In this document: in pieces, positions 8,030 through 16,532 of the stretch
Position numbering within the stretch: the stretch's first letter is position 1
Layout: the number at the start of each line of letters is the position of its first letter
Assembly: GCA_027485575.1 (NCBI GenBank)
Contig: JAIXQU010000073.1
Coordinates: forward strand, 1-32,691
From: Cytophagaceae bacterium
Lineage (GTDB): Bacteria; Bacteroidota; Bacteroidia; Cytophagales; Flexibacteraceae
Direction: 5' to 3'
Length of the DNA: 32,691 nucleotides
The notes under the pieces: generated by a model
Told to the model about the DNA's origin: nothing
Databases searched by the model: none
The model's input: the letters and a program-made list of their open reading frames with translations, nothing else
Program-made: the position numbers and the translations under genes

Positions 8030-9433
8030 TTGTCTGAAATACAAATAGATAAGTTCAATAGGAAAAACTTCGGTCCTGATTTTATCTGGGGAGTTTCTAC
8101 TGCAGCCCCTCAAACCGAAGGTGCATGGAATGAAGATGGAAAATCTCCTTCCATCTGGGATACTTTTTCAATGAAAAAGGGTAAAATATTCCAGGGACAA
8201 AATCCAAAAATCGCATGCGATTTTTACCACCGATACAGGGAAGACATCCAATTGATAAAAAATCTTGGAATAAAAAATTTCAGGTTTTCCCTTTCCTGGA
8301 GTAGAATTTTGCCAAACGGAACCGGGCCCATCAACCATAAAGGGCTTGATTTTTATAAATCACTTTGTGATGAGTTGTTAGAACATGGAATTGAACCATG
8401 GCCGACACTTTACCATTGGGACCTTCCGCAGGTTCTGGAAGACAAAGGGGGTTGGACCAATCGGGAGGTCTTGAATTGGTTTGAATATTATTCTGAAACG
8501 ATTGGGAAGCATCTTGGAAACAGGGGAATTCAAAACTGGATGGTGCTCAATGAGCCAATGGTTTTTACGGGGGCAGGTCATTTTCTCGGTTATCATGCGC
8601 CAGGAAGGCGGGGATTTTCAAATTTCATTCCTGCCATGCTCCATGCCGCTTTGTGCACTGGAAAAAAAAAAAAAAAATTAAGGAGTCATCAATCCAGCAT
8701 AAATATTGGGTCTACCTATTCATGTTCATTTATTACCCCCAGAACAAACTCAGAAGCCGACCTAATTGCTGCAAAAAAGGCCGATGCATTGCTTAATCGA
8801 TTGTTTATAGAACCTGCTTGTGGTTTGGGATTTCCGCTTTCTGACCTCAATGTGCTGAACAAAGTAGAAAAGCTGATGAGGCCAGAGGATGAAAAGAACT
8901 TAAAAGTTGATCTGGATTTCATTGGTGTTCAAAACTATACCAGAGAAATCGTTGAATCTTGCTGGTATGTTCCTTATTTAAAGGCACGGTTGGTCAATGC
9001 CAAAAAGCGAGGTGTTCCGCATACGGAAATGGAGTGGGAGGTTTATCCGGAATCCATTTATGAAATGTTGAAAAAATTCTCCCGTTACAGACCGGAAATC
9101 CCTTTACTGGTTACTGAAAACGGAGCGGCTTTCAAGGATAATTGGGACGGTAGCAATGAGTTAAAAGATCCCTTACGAGTTGAATATCTGCAATCTCATA
9201 TTTCACAAGTTTTAAGAGCAAAAAATGAAGGAATAGATGTGCGGGGATATTTTGTTTGGACTTTGATGGATAATTTTGAATGGGCAGAAGGATACAGACC
9301 CCGATTTGGTTTGGTTTACCTTGATTTTGAGACCCAAAAAAGAGTTATTAAAGACTCGGGAAAGTGGTTTTCATCCTTTATTTCTGAAAATTTCGAGGGT
9401 GTAGAAAAAAAAATTGTGGCGCTGGAAAATTAG
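8030..9433 (+). CDS. GH1 beta-glucosidase (cytosolic)
   Basis: This is a 467-residue TIM-barrel GH1 enzyme. The start is FIWGVSTAAPQTEGAWNEDG. The acid/base lies in VLNEP (Glu175) and the nucleophile in LVTENGAAF (Glu363). WTLMDNFEWAEGY and RFGLVYLDF near the end are also standard. It lacks a signal peptide and should hydrolyse beta-glucosides in the cytosol. The start is a TTG at 8030; no in-frame ATG exists before the conserved core. A run of 16 A (8662-8677) encodes Lys212-216 where relatives have a Glu-Gly-Gly-Arg type helix segment (CQAEGGRILR). The frame is intact across it, but one A fewer would create Asn-stop at once. Confidence 0.93.
   Translation: MSEIQIDKFNRKNFGPDFIWGVSTAAPQTEGAWNEDGKSPSIWDTFSMKKGKIFQGQNPKIACDFYHRYREDIQLIKNLGIKNFRFSLSWSRILPNGTGPINHKGLDFYKSLCDELLEHGIEPWPTLYHWDLPQVLEDKGGWTNREVLNWFEYYSETIGKHLGNRGIQNWMVLNEPMVFTGAGHFLGYHAPGRRGFSNFIPAMLHAALCTGKKKKKLRSHQSSINIGSTYSCSFITPRTNSEADLIAAKKADALLNRLFIEPACGLGFPLSDLNVLNKVEKLMRPEDEKNLKVDLDFIGVQNYTREIVESCWYVPYLKARLVNAKKRGVPHTEMEWEVYPESIYEMLKKFSRYRPEIPLLVTENGAAFKDNWDGSNELKDPLRVEYLQSHISQVLRAKNEGIDVRGYFVWTLMDNFEWAEGYRPRFGLVYLDFETQKRVIKDSGKWFSSFISENFEGVEKKIVALEN
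8662..8677 (+). repeat. A16 homopolymer tract inside the GH1 coding region
   Basis: Sixteen consecutive A lie between GG (8660-8661) and TTAAGG. With 16 A the downstream GH1 frame is read. With 15 A the frame reads AAT TAA and stops. With 17 A it runs about 35-40 codons out of frame before a stop. Such tracts are prone to replication or transcriptional slippage. Confidence 0.9.
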
Positions 9434-9594
9434 CGTGCTTTTTGTTTTTGGAGATTTGAAGCATTTTTCACAACTGCATATCAATATTTGACGTAATTAT
9501 TCAAAATTAAATCAAATATTTTTCACAAAAAGAATGTAATTTTTATTGGAAATTTCATACATTTACCCAATAAAAAAAACACGCTGGCCTGCTT

Positions 9595-11589
9595 ATGGTT
9601 AAACTCTACCAAATTGTTAAAAATTTCTGGTCTTTTCTTCTTCTTCTTTCTTTAACCAATGCTTTTTCATTGGAGGGTCTGGCTAAAGGAATTGTAAAAA
9701 AAGAAAGTCATTTAAAGAATCAGGAACTCAGAAAAACCTCCAGGCAATTTTCAGGTCTGGAAAAATCTGAAAACCAGTTTACCGGCAAGGTTTTGGCCGA
9801 TGATAAATTGGATGTTTCATTTAACAACAGCGACAATCACTTTTCTGACCTGTTGCTAACTCCGACAGTTACAATCTGGAATGGTTCTGCTTGGGATCAA
9901 GGTGAACCTAATCAAAATATTGATGTGGTTATTGCCCAGAACTATGCCGGTGCAGGGTTTGTTGCAAAAAATTTCACATTAGAACCAGGAAAAAGTTTTT
10001 CGGCATTTTCTTCCGTAGAGCTTTTTGGAAATGGGGAAAATCTTTCAAATTCTTCTGTTTTAGCAACTGTTGTTTTGAAAGGCAGCTCCTCTCAAACCTG
10101 GAAAGGCAAAATCCAGAATTTGACCATTGATAATTCAGTTGGGGCGAATTTATCAGGCCAAACTGAACTGACAGGAACGTTAAAACTTCAAAATGGACCT
10201 TTCAATACCAATGGAAATCTGATTTTGGTTTCAAATTCATTGGGTACGGCAAGGGTAGCTACAATTGAATCTGGAGCTTCTATTATTGGTAATGCCACAG
10301 TTCAACGGTATGTTTCTGGCAATCAACCAGGTTGGCATTATGTTGGAACTCCTGTTTTAGGACAAACCCAGGCAGAATGGGTAGATGACTTTACCATAAC
10401 AAATAATTTTCTTTTTTTACACAACGAGGCAGGTACTCTGAATGTAGGTGAACAAATCAATGGTTGGGAATTTGTTCCACAAAATCTCGAAGTTGGAAGA
10501 GGATACAGGGCTTATTTGAATCAAGGATTTTTTAACAATGGAGCTGTTTTTGATAACGATGGTTCTATTTATACCGGACCTAAAACTTTTAACATTACCT
10601 TCACACCTGGAGGTTATGGCGGAGGAGGCTGGAACTATATAGCAAACCCTTATCCTTGTGAAATTGATTGGCACATTCTGAATAAGTCTTCTGTTGATGG
10701 CCAATACCATATTTGGAACCATGATGTTGGTAATTATGGGACTTATACCCAGGGAACTGGTTTGTCTACGTTTGGACTTGGAAGATACATACCTTCGGGG
10801 CAGGGATTTTTTGTAAAGGCATCAACAACAGGAGCTTCTTTGTCTATTGACGAAAATGCAAAGCCTTTGGTACCACAGGCCAATACCTTTGTCAGAACCA
10901 ATGCGGCAGAAGGTGATGTCGCAAGGTTTACTTTAAGGGCTCCTGATGGTAAATATGATGAATCTGCAGTCAGATGGATGGAGGAAAGTACTCCTGGATT
11001 TGATGCCTATTATGATGCCAATAAGCTTTATGTTTCCGCAGGGACCAATTTGTTTTCTTTGACTTCTGAAGGAATAAAAGCATCTATTCAGGCAAGGCCG
11101 TTCGATCAGGCGGATAGTATAACTTTAGGTTTTGATCTTTCGTTGACCGGCAGTTATTTCTTACAAATAAAAATTGGTTCAGAAATATTTGAAGGTAAGA
11201 CATGGTATTTCAAGGACCTTGCCACCGGATTTAGTCAATTGATTCAGGAAGATTTTCTTTTCCCTTTTCAAATTCAGGAAAGTGATTTGAATATAAACAG
11301 CCGTTTCCGTTTGGTTGGAAGTTCACCTGTTTTGTCAACCAAAGCAGGAATCTCTAAAGATAAAATTGAGGTTTTTCCAAACCCAACCAATGACAAGTTT
11401 TTTGTTTTTGGAGCTTCAGAGGTTTCTGAGATTCAAATTGCTGACTTGAATGGCAAGCAATTGAAGAAAATTGTGAACCAGGAAAATTCAACAATTGAAA
11501 TTTCTACAGATGGCTTATCTCAAGGAATTTACATTCTTAAATTGATTTCACCTCAAGGTATTAAGACTCAAAAATTAGTAAAGAACTAA
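9595..11589 (+). CDS. T9SS-secreted surface protein with C-terminal sorting domain
   Basis: The 664-residue protein has a hydrophobic signal segment at residues 12-25 and a C-terminal domain of about 75 residues. That domain opens with VFPNPTNDKFFVFG, then LNGKQLKK and LSQGIYILKL, and closes with TQKLVKN, which is a type A T9SS sorting domain (TIGR04183-like). It should cross the outer membrane by the Por/T9SS machinery and stay attached to the surface. The middle is Asn/Ser/Gly-rich beta structure with PGWHYVGTPVL (about 245-255) and GWNYIANPYP (about 344-353). Both are recurrent in large Bacteroidota surface proteins of unknown role. No enzymatic motif was found. It is followed by a strong terminator, so it is probably its own transcription unit. 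Confidence 0.88.
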   Translation: MVKLYQIVKNFWSFLLLLSLTNAFSLEGLAKGIVKKESHLKNQELRKTSRQFSGLEKSENQFTGKVLADDKLDVSFNNSDNHFSDLLLTPTVTIWNGSAWDQGEPNQNIDVVIAQNYAGAGFVAKNFTLEPGKSFSAFSSVELFGNGENLSNSSVLATVVLKGSSSQTWKGKIQNLTIDNSVGANLSGQTELTGTLKLQNGPFNTNGNLILVSNSLGTARVATIESGASIIGNATVQRYVSGNQPGWHYVGTPVLGQTQAEWVDDFTITNNFLFLHNEAGTLNVGEQINGWEFVPQNLEVGRGYRAYLNQGFFNNGAVFDNDGSIYTGPKTFNITFTPGGYGGGGWNYIANPYPCEIDWHILNKSSVDGQYHIWNHDVGNYGTYTQGTGLSTFGLGRYIPSGQGFFVKASTTGASLSIDENAKPLVPQANTFVRTNAAEGDVARFTLRAPDGKYDESAVRWMEESTPGFDAYYDANKLYVSAGTNLFSLTSEGIKASIQARPFDQADSITLGFDLSLTGSYFLQIKIGSEIFEGKTWYFKDLATGFSQLIQEDFLFPFQIQESDLNINSRFRLVGSSPVLSTKAGISKDKIEVFPNPTNDKFFVFGASEVSEIQIADLNGKQLKKIVNQENSTIEISTDGLSQGIYILKLISPQGIKTQKLVKN

Positions 11590-11646
11590 ACAGATTTTAT
11601 AAATTCAGATTGCGTAATCCCTTTCGTCATTCTATTTTAACCCAAG

Positions 11647-11680
11647 GCGACCGGAACTAAGTTTCGGTCGCTTATTTTTT
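11647..11680 (+). terminator. Intrinsic terminator after the T9SS surface protein gene
   Basis: The stem GCGACCG (11647-11653) pairs with CGGTCGC (11665-11671). It is extended by GAAC/GTTT (one G-T wobble), leaving a TAA loop: 11 pairs in total. TTATTTTTT follows directly (11672-11680). This is a textbook Rho-independent terminator, 58 bases after the stop codon and before radA. Confidence 0.9.
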
Positions 11681-11718
11681 ACTTCTATGGTAAACTCCAC
11701 AACAACCAGTTTCTAAAA

Positions 11719-13092
11719 ATGGCAAAATCAAAAACAGCTTTTTTTTGCCAGAATTGTGGGTATGAATCTCCCAAATGGCAGGGGAAATGTCCCTCCTGTA
11801 ACGAATGGAATACTTTGGTGGAAGAATTGGTCCAAAAAGAGGTGTCATCAGGGTGGTCGCCAGTTCACCAAACCAACCCAGGCCAAAAGCTAAAAAAGAT
11901 AGAAGAGATTACCTCTGAAAGTCAAGCAAGAATGGAAACCATTGACCCGGAATTGTCAAGGGTTTTAGGCGGAGGAATTGTACCCGCCAGTTTTGTGTTA
12001 ATTGGAGGCGAGCCAGGAATTGGAAAATCAACATTGATGCTTCAGGAAGCTTTGGCCCTACCTGGAAGAAAAGTTTTGTATGTAAGTGGGGAAGAAAGTC
12101 ATCAACAAATAAAAATGAGGGCTGATCGCTTGGGGATTTCCAATGAAAATTGTTATGTCCTTAATGAAACAGAGCTAGGCCAAATCCTTGGATATGCAGT
12201 TGATTTACAGCCTGATTTGTTAATAATAGACTCAATCCAAACCCTATATACCTCCAGGTTGGAAGGCTCACCGGGCTCAGTTTCCCAGGTTAGAGAATGT
12301 GCCGGAACTTTGCTCAGGTTTGCAAAAGAGTCCTTGGTAACTACTTTTATTATTGGCCATATAACTAAAGATGGAACCATTGCCGGTCCCAAATTATTGG
12401 AACATATGGTTGATACCGTTTTAATGTTTGAAGGAGAAAAGCACATGAATTTCAGAATCCTGAGAACCATAAAAAACAGGTTTGGATCCTCTTCAGAACT
12501 AGGAATTTATGAAATGATGGGAGAGGGCTTGAAACCCGTTTTAAATCCATCAGAAATATTGCTTAGCCATAAAGAAGATGAATTAAGTGGGGTTGCCATT
12601 GGTTCGATGTTGGAGGGAAACCGGCCCTTGATGATTGAAATTCAATCTCTTGTTACCCAGAGTGGATACCCGACTCCTCAAAGATCCGGGACCGGATTTG
12701 ATGGTAAAAGGTTATCTATGTTGCTGGCTGTTTTAGAAAAAAGAGGCGGATTTCGCCTTGGAAATCAGGACGTTTTTCTAAATATTGCTGGTGGGCTAAA
12801 GGTAGAAGATCCAGCCATTGACCTTGCTGTTTGCGTTTCACTCATTTCCTCTATGGAAAACCGAATCATTCCTGCATCGGTATGCTTTGCGGGTGAAGTA
12901 GGGCTTGGGGGAGAAGTAAGGGCTGTAACCCGGATTGAAAGCCGGCTTGCAGAGGCAGATAGATTGGGCTTCAAAAAAATATTTGTTTCCACATATAATT
13001 TTTCAAAAATAAGTACGGACAAATTCAAGCTCGAAATTGTTGGGGTAAAACGGTTGGATGAACTTATTATCCAACTATTTTTAAAGGCCTGA
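11719..13092 (+). CDS. radA: DNA repair protein RadA (Sms)
   Basis: The 457-residue protein shows every RadA part in order: the four-Cys zinc finger (Cys10, Cys13, Cys24, Cys27, in FFCQNCGYESPKWQGKCPSC), the Walker A GGEPGIGKST (Lys103), the Walker B-like DLLIIDSIQTLY, the RadA-specific KNRFG motif (252-256), and a C-terminal Lon-like domain (about 280-457). RadA is a hexameric DnaB-like helicase that extends recombination intermediates during repair and transformation. It is complete. It converges with ccmF, with 37 bases between the two ends. Confidence 0.98.
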   Translation: MAKSKTAFFCQNCGYESPKWQGKCPSCNEWNTLVEELVQKEVSSGWSPVHQTNPGQKLKKIEEITSESQARMETIDPELSRVLGGGIVPASFVLIGGEPGIGKSTLMLQEALALPGRKVLYVSGEESHQQIKMRADRLGISNENCYVLNETELGQILGYAVDLQPDLLIIDSIQTLYTSRLEGSPGSVSQVRECAGTLLRFAKESLVTTFIIGHITKDGTIAGPKLLEHMVDTVLMFEGEKHMNFRILRTIKNRFGSSSELGIYEMMGEGLKPVLNPSEILLSHKEDELSGVAIGSMLEGNRPLMIEIQSLVTQSGYPTPQRSGTGFDGKRLSMLLAVLEKRGGFRLGNQDVFLNIAGGLKVEDPAIDLAVCVSLISSMENRIIPASVCFAGEVGLGGEVRAVTRIESRLAEADRLGFKKIFVSTYNFSKISTDKFKLEIVGVKRLDELIIQLFLKA

Positions 13093-13129
13093 TCAATTGA
13101 CTTTGTCTTTCAGGAGGCTTTCACCCAAA

Positions 13130-15652
13130 TTAAAGTGATTTGGCCAATCTTGGTTTATCTTCAGAAAACCGGCGATAAACGCTCATCATAAATCCAAAGG
13201 TCATTACAAGGACGCCTATCCATAAAATATTGATTCCTGGTTTTTCAACAGCCTTTAATATTATCCAATCTGTTTTTGCAGTTTCAACGGAAATGGTAAA
13301 AGTCTGGTCGGTTGGATTTATTTCTGCCAAAGCGATTCTTGCCCCAACATCTTCTACTACATCCGGTAAAATTCCAATTTCCTGATTTCGGATTAAAAAT
13401 ATTGGTTTAGCCACAAATACCTGATTTTCATTTCCATATATTTTTATTACGGCCTCCACAGCAGCATCTGTTGGTCCTATTGAGGCTTGCAATGCCGGAC
13501 TGAGTTTCTGAACTTTTTGCAATACAGCTACATGGTCAGCAATAAAGAAAGTATCGCCGGCGTGAATGGTAACAGGCGCTGGCGCTGAATATTTTATTTC
13601 TTCATCAGGGCTTGGTATCGAAGTGACGTGGGTATATAAATCTTTTCCCGCAAATTTCATAATGTCTGGTGAAGCGATGAGACCCATATTGGGATTAACC
13701 TGTGCTCTGGGGTATAGCGTAAATTTCTTGCCGGTAGAATCATTATATTCAATTTGATAGTAAGTATTTTCCGGATAAAATTCCAGCGTGTCTCCTGGAT
13801 TTTTCCAGTTACCTGCCAACAAAACTGAATCAGTCAGAATTCCTTTGTGCGGTTCATCTGATTGAACGAGAATATCTTTGTTCACATACCCCAATCCATT
13901 TTTTAATTCCAACCTTGGGCCTTTATAAAAGATGGTGTATTGCCCCATTTTTTGAGGTGTATGCCGCCACATAAGGATATTATCCCTGTTCATCTCCGTT
14001 GAAAAATCTTTTCTATAAACTGAACCGGTAGTGTTGAGACTCACAACCTTGCTATAGCCTGCTGAGAAAAGGATTCCAATTAAACATAAAGCCACCCCAA
14101 GGTGGGCAAATGCACCTCCTGTTAAGGTAGTTTTGGCTTTCATTAACCGAATGAGCATTTGAATGTTAGCCACGGCTCCAAACAAGGCCATTGCCAGAAA
14201 AAGGATCCACTTCCAATTGTCCATTCCTACAAATAGAATCAGGCAAGTGCTTGCTGCAAGTGCGATATTTAAAGGTAACCCAAGGCTTTTGAGAATAGAT
14301 TTAGGACTTTCGTTTTTCCAAAAAAAGAATTGACCAATTCCAGTCAAAATGGTGATGAACATAAAAAATGCCATTTGCCATTGGGTGTAGTGCATGATGG
14401 GGTCTGCTGGAGGCGCAAGATTTAGTTCAAATCCAAAAGATTTCGAAATGGAATTATAAACCGGAATGGAAGTTGAAGCCAGCACCTGAAAAGAAGCCAA
14501 AGCCAGTACCAATACCCCGCCCGAAACCCAAAACTCTTTGGAATAGATTTCCATTTCTTTAGGGCTATGGGGTAAATGGCGCCACCTGTATGAAAGCAAA
14601 ATAATAGACAAGGCGCTGTAAACCAGTAAATAGACCAGTAACTGCCCGGAAAGGCCGAGGTCAGTAAATGAATGAACAGAAGCATTACCTAAAATGCCAC
14701 TTCTGGTTAGGAAAGTAGCATACAAGACGAGGGTAAAACTCATGATGACCAAAACAAAGGCGGCACCCAATCCGGATTTTCGGCTTTGAAAAATCATGAG
14801 CATGTGGAGTGCAGCCACCATAATCAACCAAGGAATATAAACTGCATTTTCTACGGGGTCCCAATTCCAATATCCCCCAAAATTAAGCGTCTCATATGCC
14901 CAATAAGCACCCATCGCAATGCCAATTCCCAGAACTCCAGCCCCTAGACTTGTCCAGGCAATGGCAGGCCTAATCCATTCAGTATATCTTTTTGTCCATA
15001 ATGCAGCAATGGCATAACAGAATGGAACCAGCGTAAGGGCAAAACCAAGGAACAAAGTTGGGGGATGAATGACCATCCAATAGTTTTGAAGCAAAGGATT
15101 TAAGCCTCTTCCATCCTCAGGAACATATTGGGGGTTTATGGCAAAAACGGGAGCATCTGGCTGAACTTCACGCAATAAAATGAATGGCGAACTACCTAAT
15201 TTCCAATCTAATCCCGGAATGATGACACCAATCAACATGGAAACCAGAAAAGCCTGAACAGAAAAATAGACAATCCAAATCTGACTTCGCCATTTTGGTG
15301 AGGCATTTAAAAGGAAAAATCCAATCACAATATGCCAAAAAATCCAAAGAAGAAAGCTTCCTTCCTGTCCTTCCCAAAAACAGGAAATCATGTAATAGAC
15401 AGGCAATAACCTACTGGAGTGGCTCCAGGCATAATGGTATTGGTACTGGTGGCTGTAAATAATATAAAATAAACTGGATATTATCCCGAATACGGACATT
15501 GCATGAATCCCAAATGCCCACTTTGAAGCCTTGGTATAAGTTTCAAACTGAGGATTTTCAGGTTTTTGAGCAAAGAAAAGAACGTAAACCCCGTAAAGGG
15601 CTGAGATAAAGGCAATAATTACTGAGGCATGACCAATATGGCCGATTTCCAT
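13130..15652 (-). CDS. ccmF: Cytochrome c biogenesis heme lyase, CcmF/CcsA type
   Basis: The 840-residue polytopic membrane protein carries the heme-handling tryptophan-rich signature NFGGYWNWDPVENAVYIPWL (about residues 256-275) and YMISCFWEGQEGSFLLWIFW near residue 90. Both are typical of CcmF. About 14-15 hydrophobic segments can be counted. A large soluble domain (about residues 545-800) precedes the last membrane helix near the C-terminus. It should work in the inner membrane and attach heme to apocytochromes c. Bacteroidota versions are often annotated CcsA. No other ccm gene lies in the window. The -7 motif sits just upstream. Confidence 0.93.
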   Translation of the reverse strand: MEIGHIGHASVIIAFISALYGVYVLFFAQKPENPQFETYTKASKWAFGIHAMSVFGIISSLFYIIYSHQYQYHYAWSHSSRLLPVYYMISCFWEGQEGSFLLWIFWHIVIGFFLLNASPKWRSQIWIVYFSVQAFLVSMLIGVIIPGLDWKLGSSPFILLREVQPDAPVFAINPQYVPEDGRGLNPLLQNYWMVIHPPTLFLGFALTLVPFCYAIAALWTKRYTEWIRPAIAWTSLGAGVLGIGIAMGAYWAYETLNFGGYWNWDPVENAVYIPWLIMVAALHMLMIFQSRKSGLGAAFVLVIMSFTLVLYATFLTRSGILGNASVHSFTDLGLSGQLLVYLLVYSALSIILLSYRWRHLPHSPKEMEIYSKEFWVSGGVLVLALASFQVLASTSIPVYNSISKSFGFELNLAPPADPIMHYTQWQMAFFMFITILTGIGQFFFWKNESPKSILKSLGLPLNIALAASTCLILFVGMDNWKWILFLAMALFGAVANIQMLIRLMKAKTTLTGGAFAHLGVALCLIGILFSAGYSKVVSLNTTGSVYRKDFSTEMNRDNILMWRHTPQKMGQYTIFYKGPRLELKNGLGYVNKDILVQSDEPHKGILTDSVLLAGNWKNPGDTLEFYPENTYYQIEYNDSTGKKFTLYPRAQVNPNMGLIASPDIMKFAGKDLYTHVTSIPSPDEEIKYSAPAPVTIHAGDTFFIADHVAVLQKVQKLSPALQASIGPTDAAVEAVIKIYGNENQVFVAKPIFLIRNQEIGILPDVVEDVGARIALAEINPTDQTFTISVETAKTDWIILKAVEKPGINILWIGVLVMTFGFMMSVYRRFSEDKPRLAKSL

Positions 15653-15674
15653 TTTGTATTGTTTTAAGAGGTGG

Positions 15675-15682
15675 CAAAAATA
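15675..15682 (-). promoter_or_regulatory. -7 promoter motif of ccmF
   Basis: On the minus strand the bases are TATTTTTG, an exact TAnnTTTG match, 23 bases before the ATG of ccmF. No clear -33 TTTG was seen. The predicted leader is short (about 15-20 bases). Confidence 0.4.
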
Positions 15683-15785
15683 GCCCTGATTTTTAAGGAA
15701 CGGGGCGGAAAAAATTAAAATTTCCTATTTATAAAACAGAAAGCACCTCGGATGTTTCTGGTTTTTAGTGGCAACCGTTTTTAAT

Positions 15786-15977
15786 GTTTAACCTGGATTT
15801 ATCGCTAGAACATCGTTACGAGATGCTAAAGCGCAAAAAACAGTACCCTTTATTCGAAATTCCTGCCAGCGCTACCGATTTAGAAGAAAAGGCAGCAAAG
15901 CCTCAAATTTTAAGAAGTTTAGACTCGGAATACATGTCTGCCTGCAGGTTTTTCCTAATTGCAATTCCGGGTTAAAC
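15786..15977 (+). repeat. MITE-like dispersed repeat, copy A
   Basis: This is a 192-bp non-coding unit in the gap between ccmF and folA (15653-15993), related along its length to copy B at 17863-18052. It is bounded by imperfect terminal inverted repeats: GTTTAACCTGGATTT at the left, and AATTCCGGGTTAAAC at the right (12 of 15 positions match after reverse complement). A further internal arm (about 15925-15936, ACTCGGAAT) pairs with the right end as ATTCCGGGT, with one G-U pair. It encodes no plausible protein; a 63-codon open frame through it is chance. Confidence 0.7.
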
Positions 15978-15993
15978 CTTCAATTAATCCTGA

Positions 15994-16512
15994 TTACAAA
16001 TTTTCCTTTGAAGTGGGTTTTATCCTTTCCAAAACCAGAAACTCCATTTCAAGACTATTTTTCTCGTCCTTAGGGTGGTTTTGGTCAGATACGATTTTCC
16101 ATTCAGTGGACTTGATAGGAGGAAAAAAAGCAGTTCCGTTTTCAATTTTTGTTCGGACATGGGTGAGATAAATGCGGTCTGCCAATGGCAAAGTGTGGGC
16201 ATAAATTTCTCCACCCCCGATTACCATTAACTCTTTTTCTCCACTATTTTTTGCAAATAAAACTGCCTCTGAAATGGATAGAAAACCGAATGTATTGTCT
16301 GGTAAAACCTGTTTTTTTCCGGACACAACCAATGAAGTTCTCCCGGGGAGTGCTTTCCCTAAAATATTCCAGGTTTTTCTGCCCATCAAAATACAATGGC
16401 CTGTAGTTTTTTCTTTAAAAAATTTCATATCGGCCGGAAGACTCCATGGCAAATCGTTGCCAACTCCAATAACCCGGTTGGTTGACGCGGCAGCAATCAA
16501 AGAGATAATCAT
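15994..16512 (-). CDS. folA: Dihydrofolate reductase
   Basis: The 172-residue protein reduces dihydrofolate to tetrahydrofolate with NADPH in the cytosol. The family marks are IAAASTNRVIGVGNDLPWSLPADMKFF with the catalytic acid Asp28, ILMGRKTWNILGKALPGR in the NADPH site, VIGGGEIYAHTLPLADRIYL, and the FFPP segment (Phe-Pro-Pro where many have FP). Length is normal, with a slightly longer C-terminal tail. It starts 20 bases after the stop of the MFS transporter gene on the same strand, so the two are probably co-transcribed. The MITE-like copy A begins just after its stop. Confidence 0.97.
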   Translation of the reverse strand: MIISLIAAASTNRVIGVGNDLPWSLPADMKFFKEKTTGHCILMGRKTWNILGKALPGRTSLVVSGKKQVLPDNTFGFLSISEAVLFAKNSGEKELMVIGGGEIYAHTLPLADRIYLTHVRTKIENGTAFFPPIKSTEWKIVSDQNHPKDEKNSLEMEFLVLERIKPTSKENL

Positions 16513-16532
16513 AATTGAACTATCGTAAATTT

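Noticed and set aside
15784-15975. 63-codon open frame on the plus strand
   Set aside because: It lies almost entirely inside MITE-like copy A. The same stretch in copy B has stops and shifts, and the translation resembles no protein.
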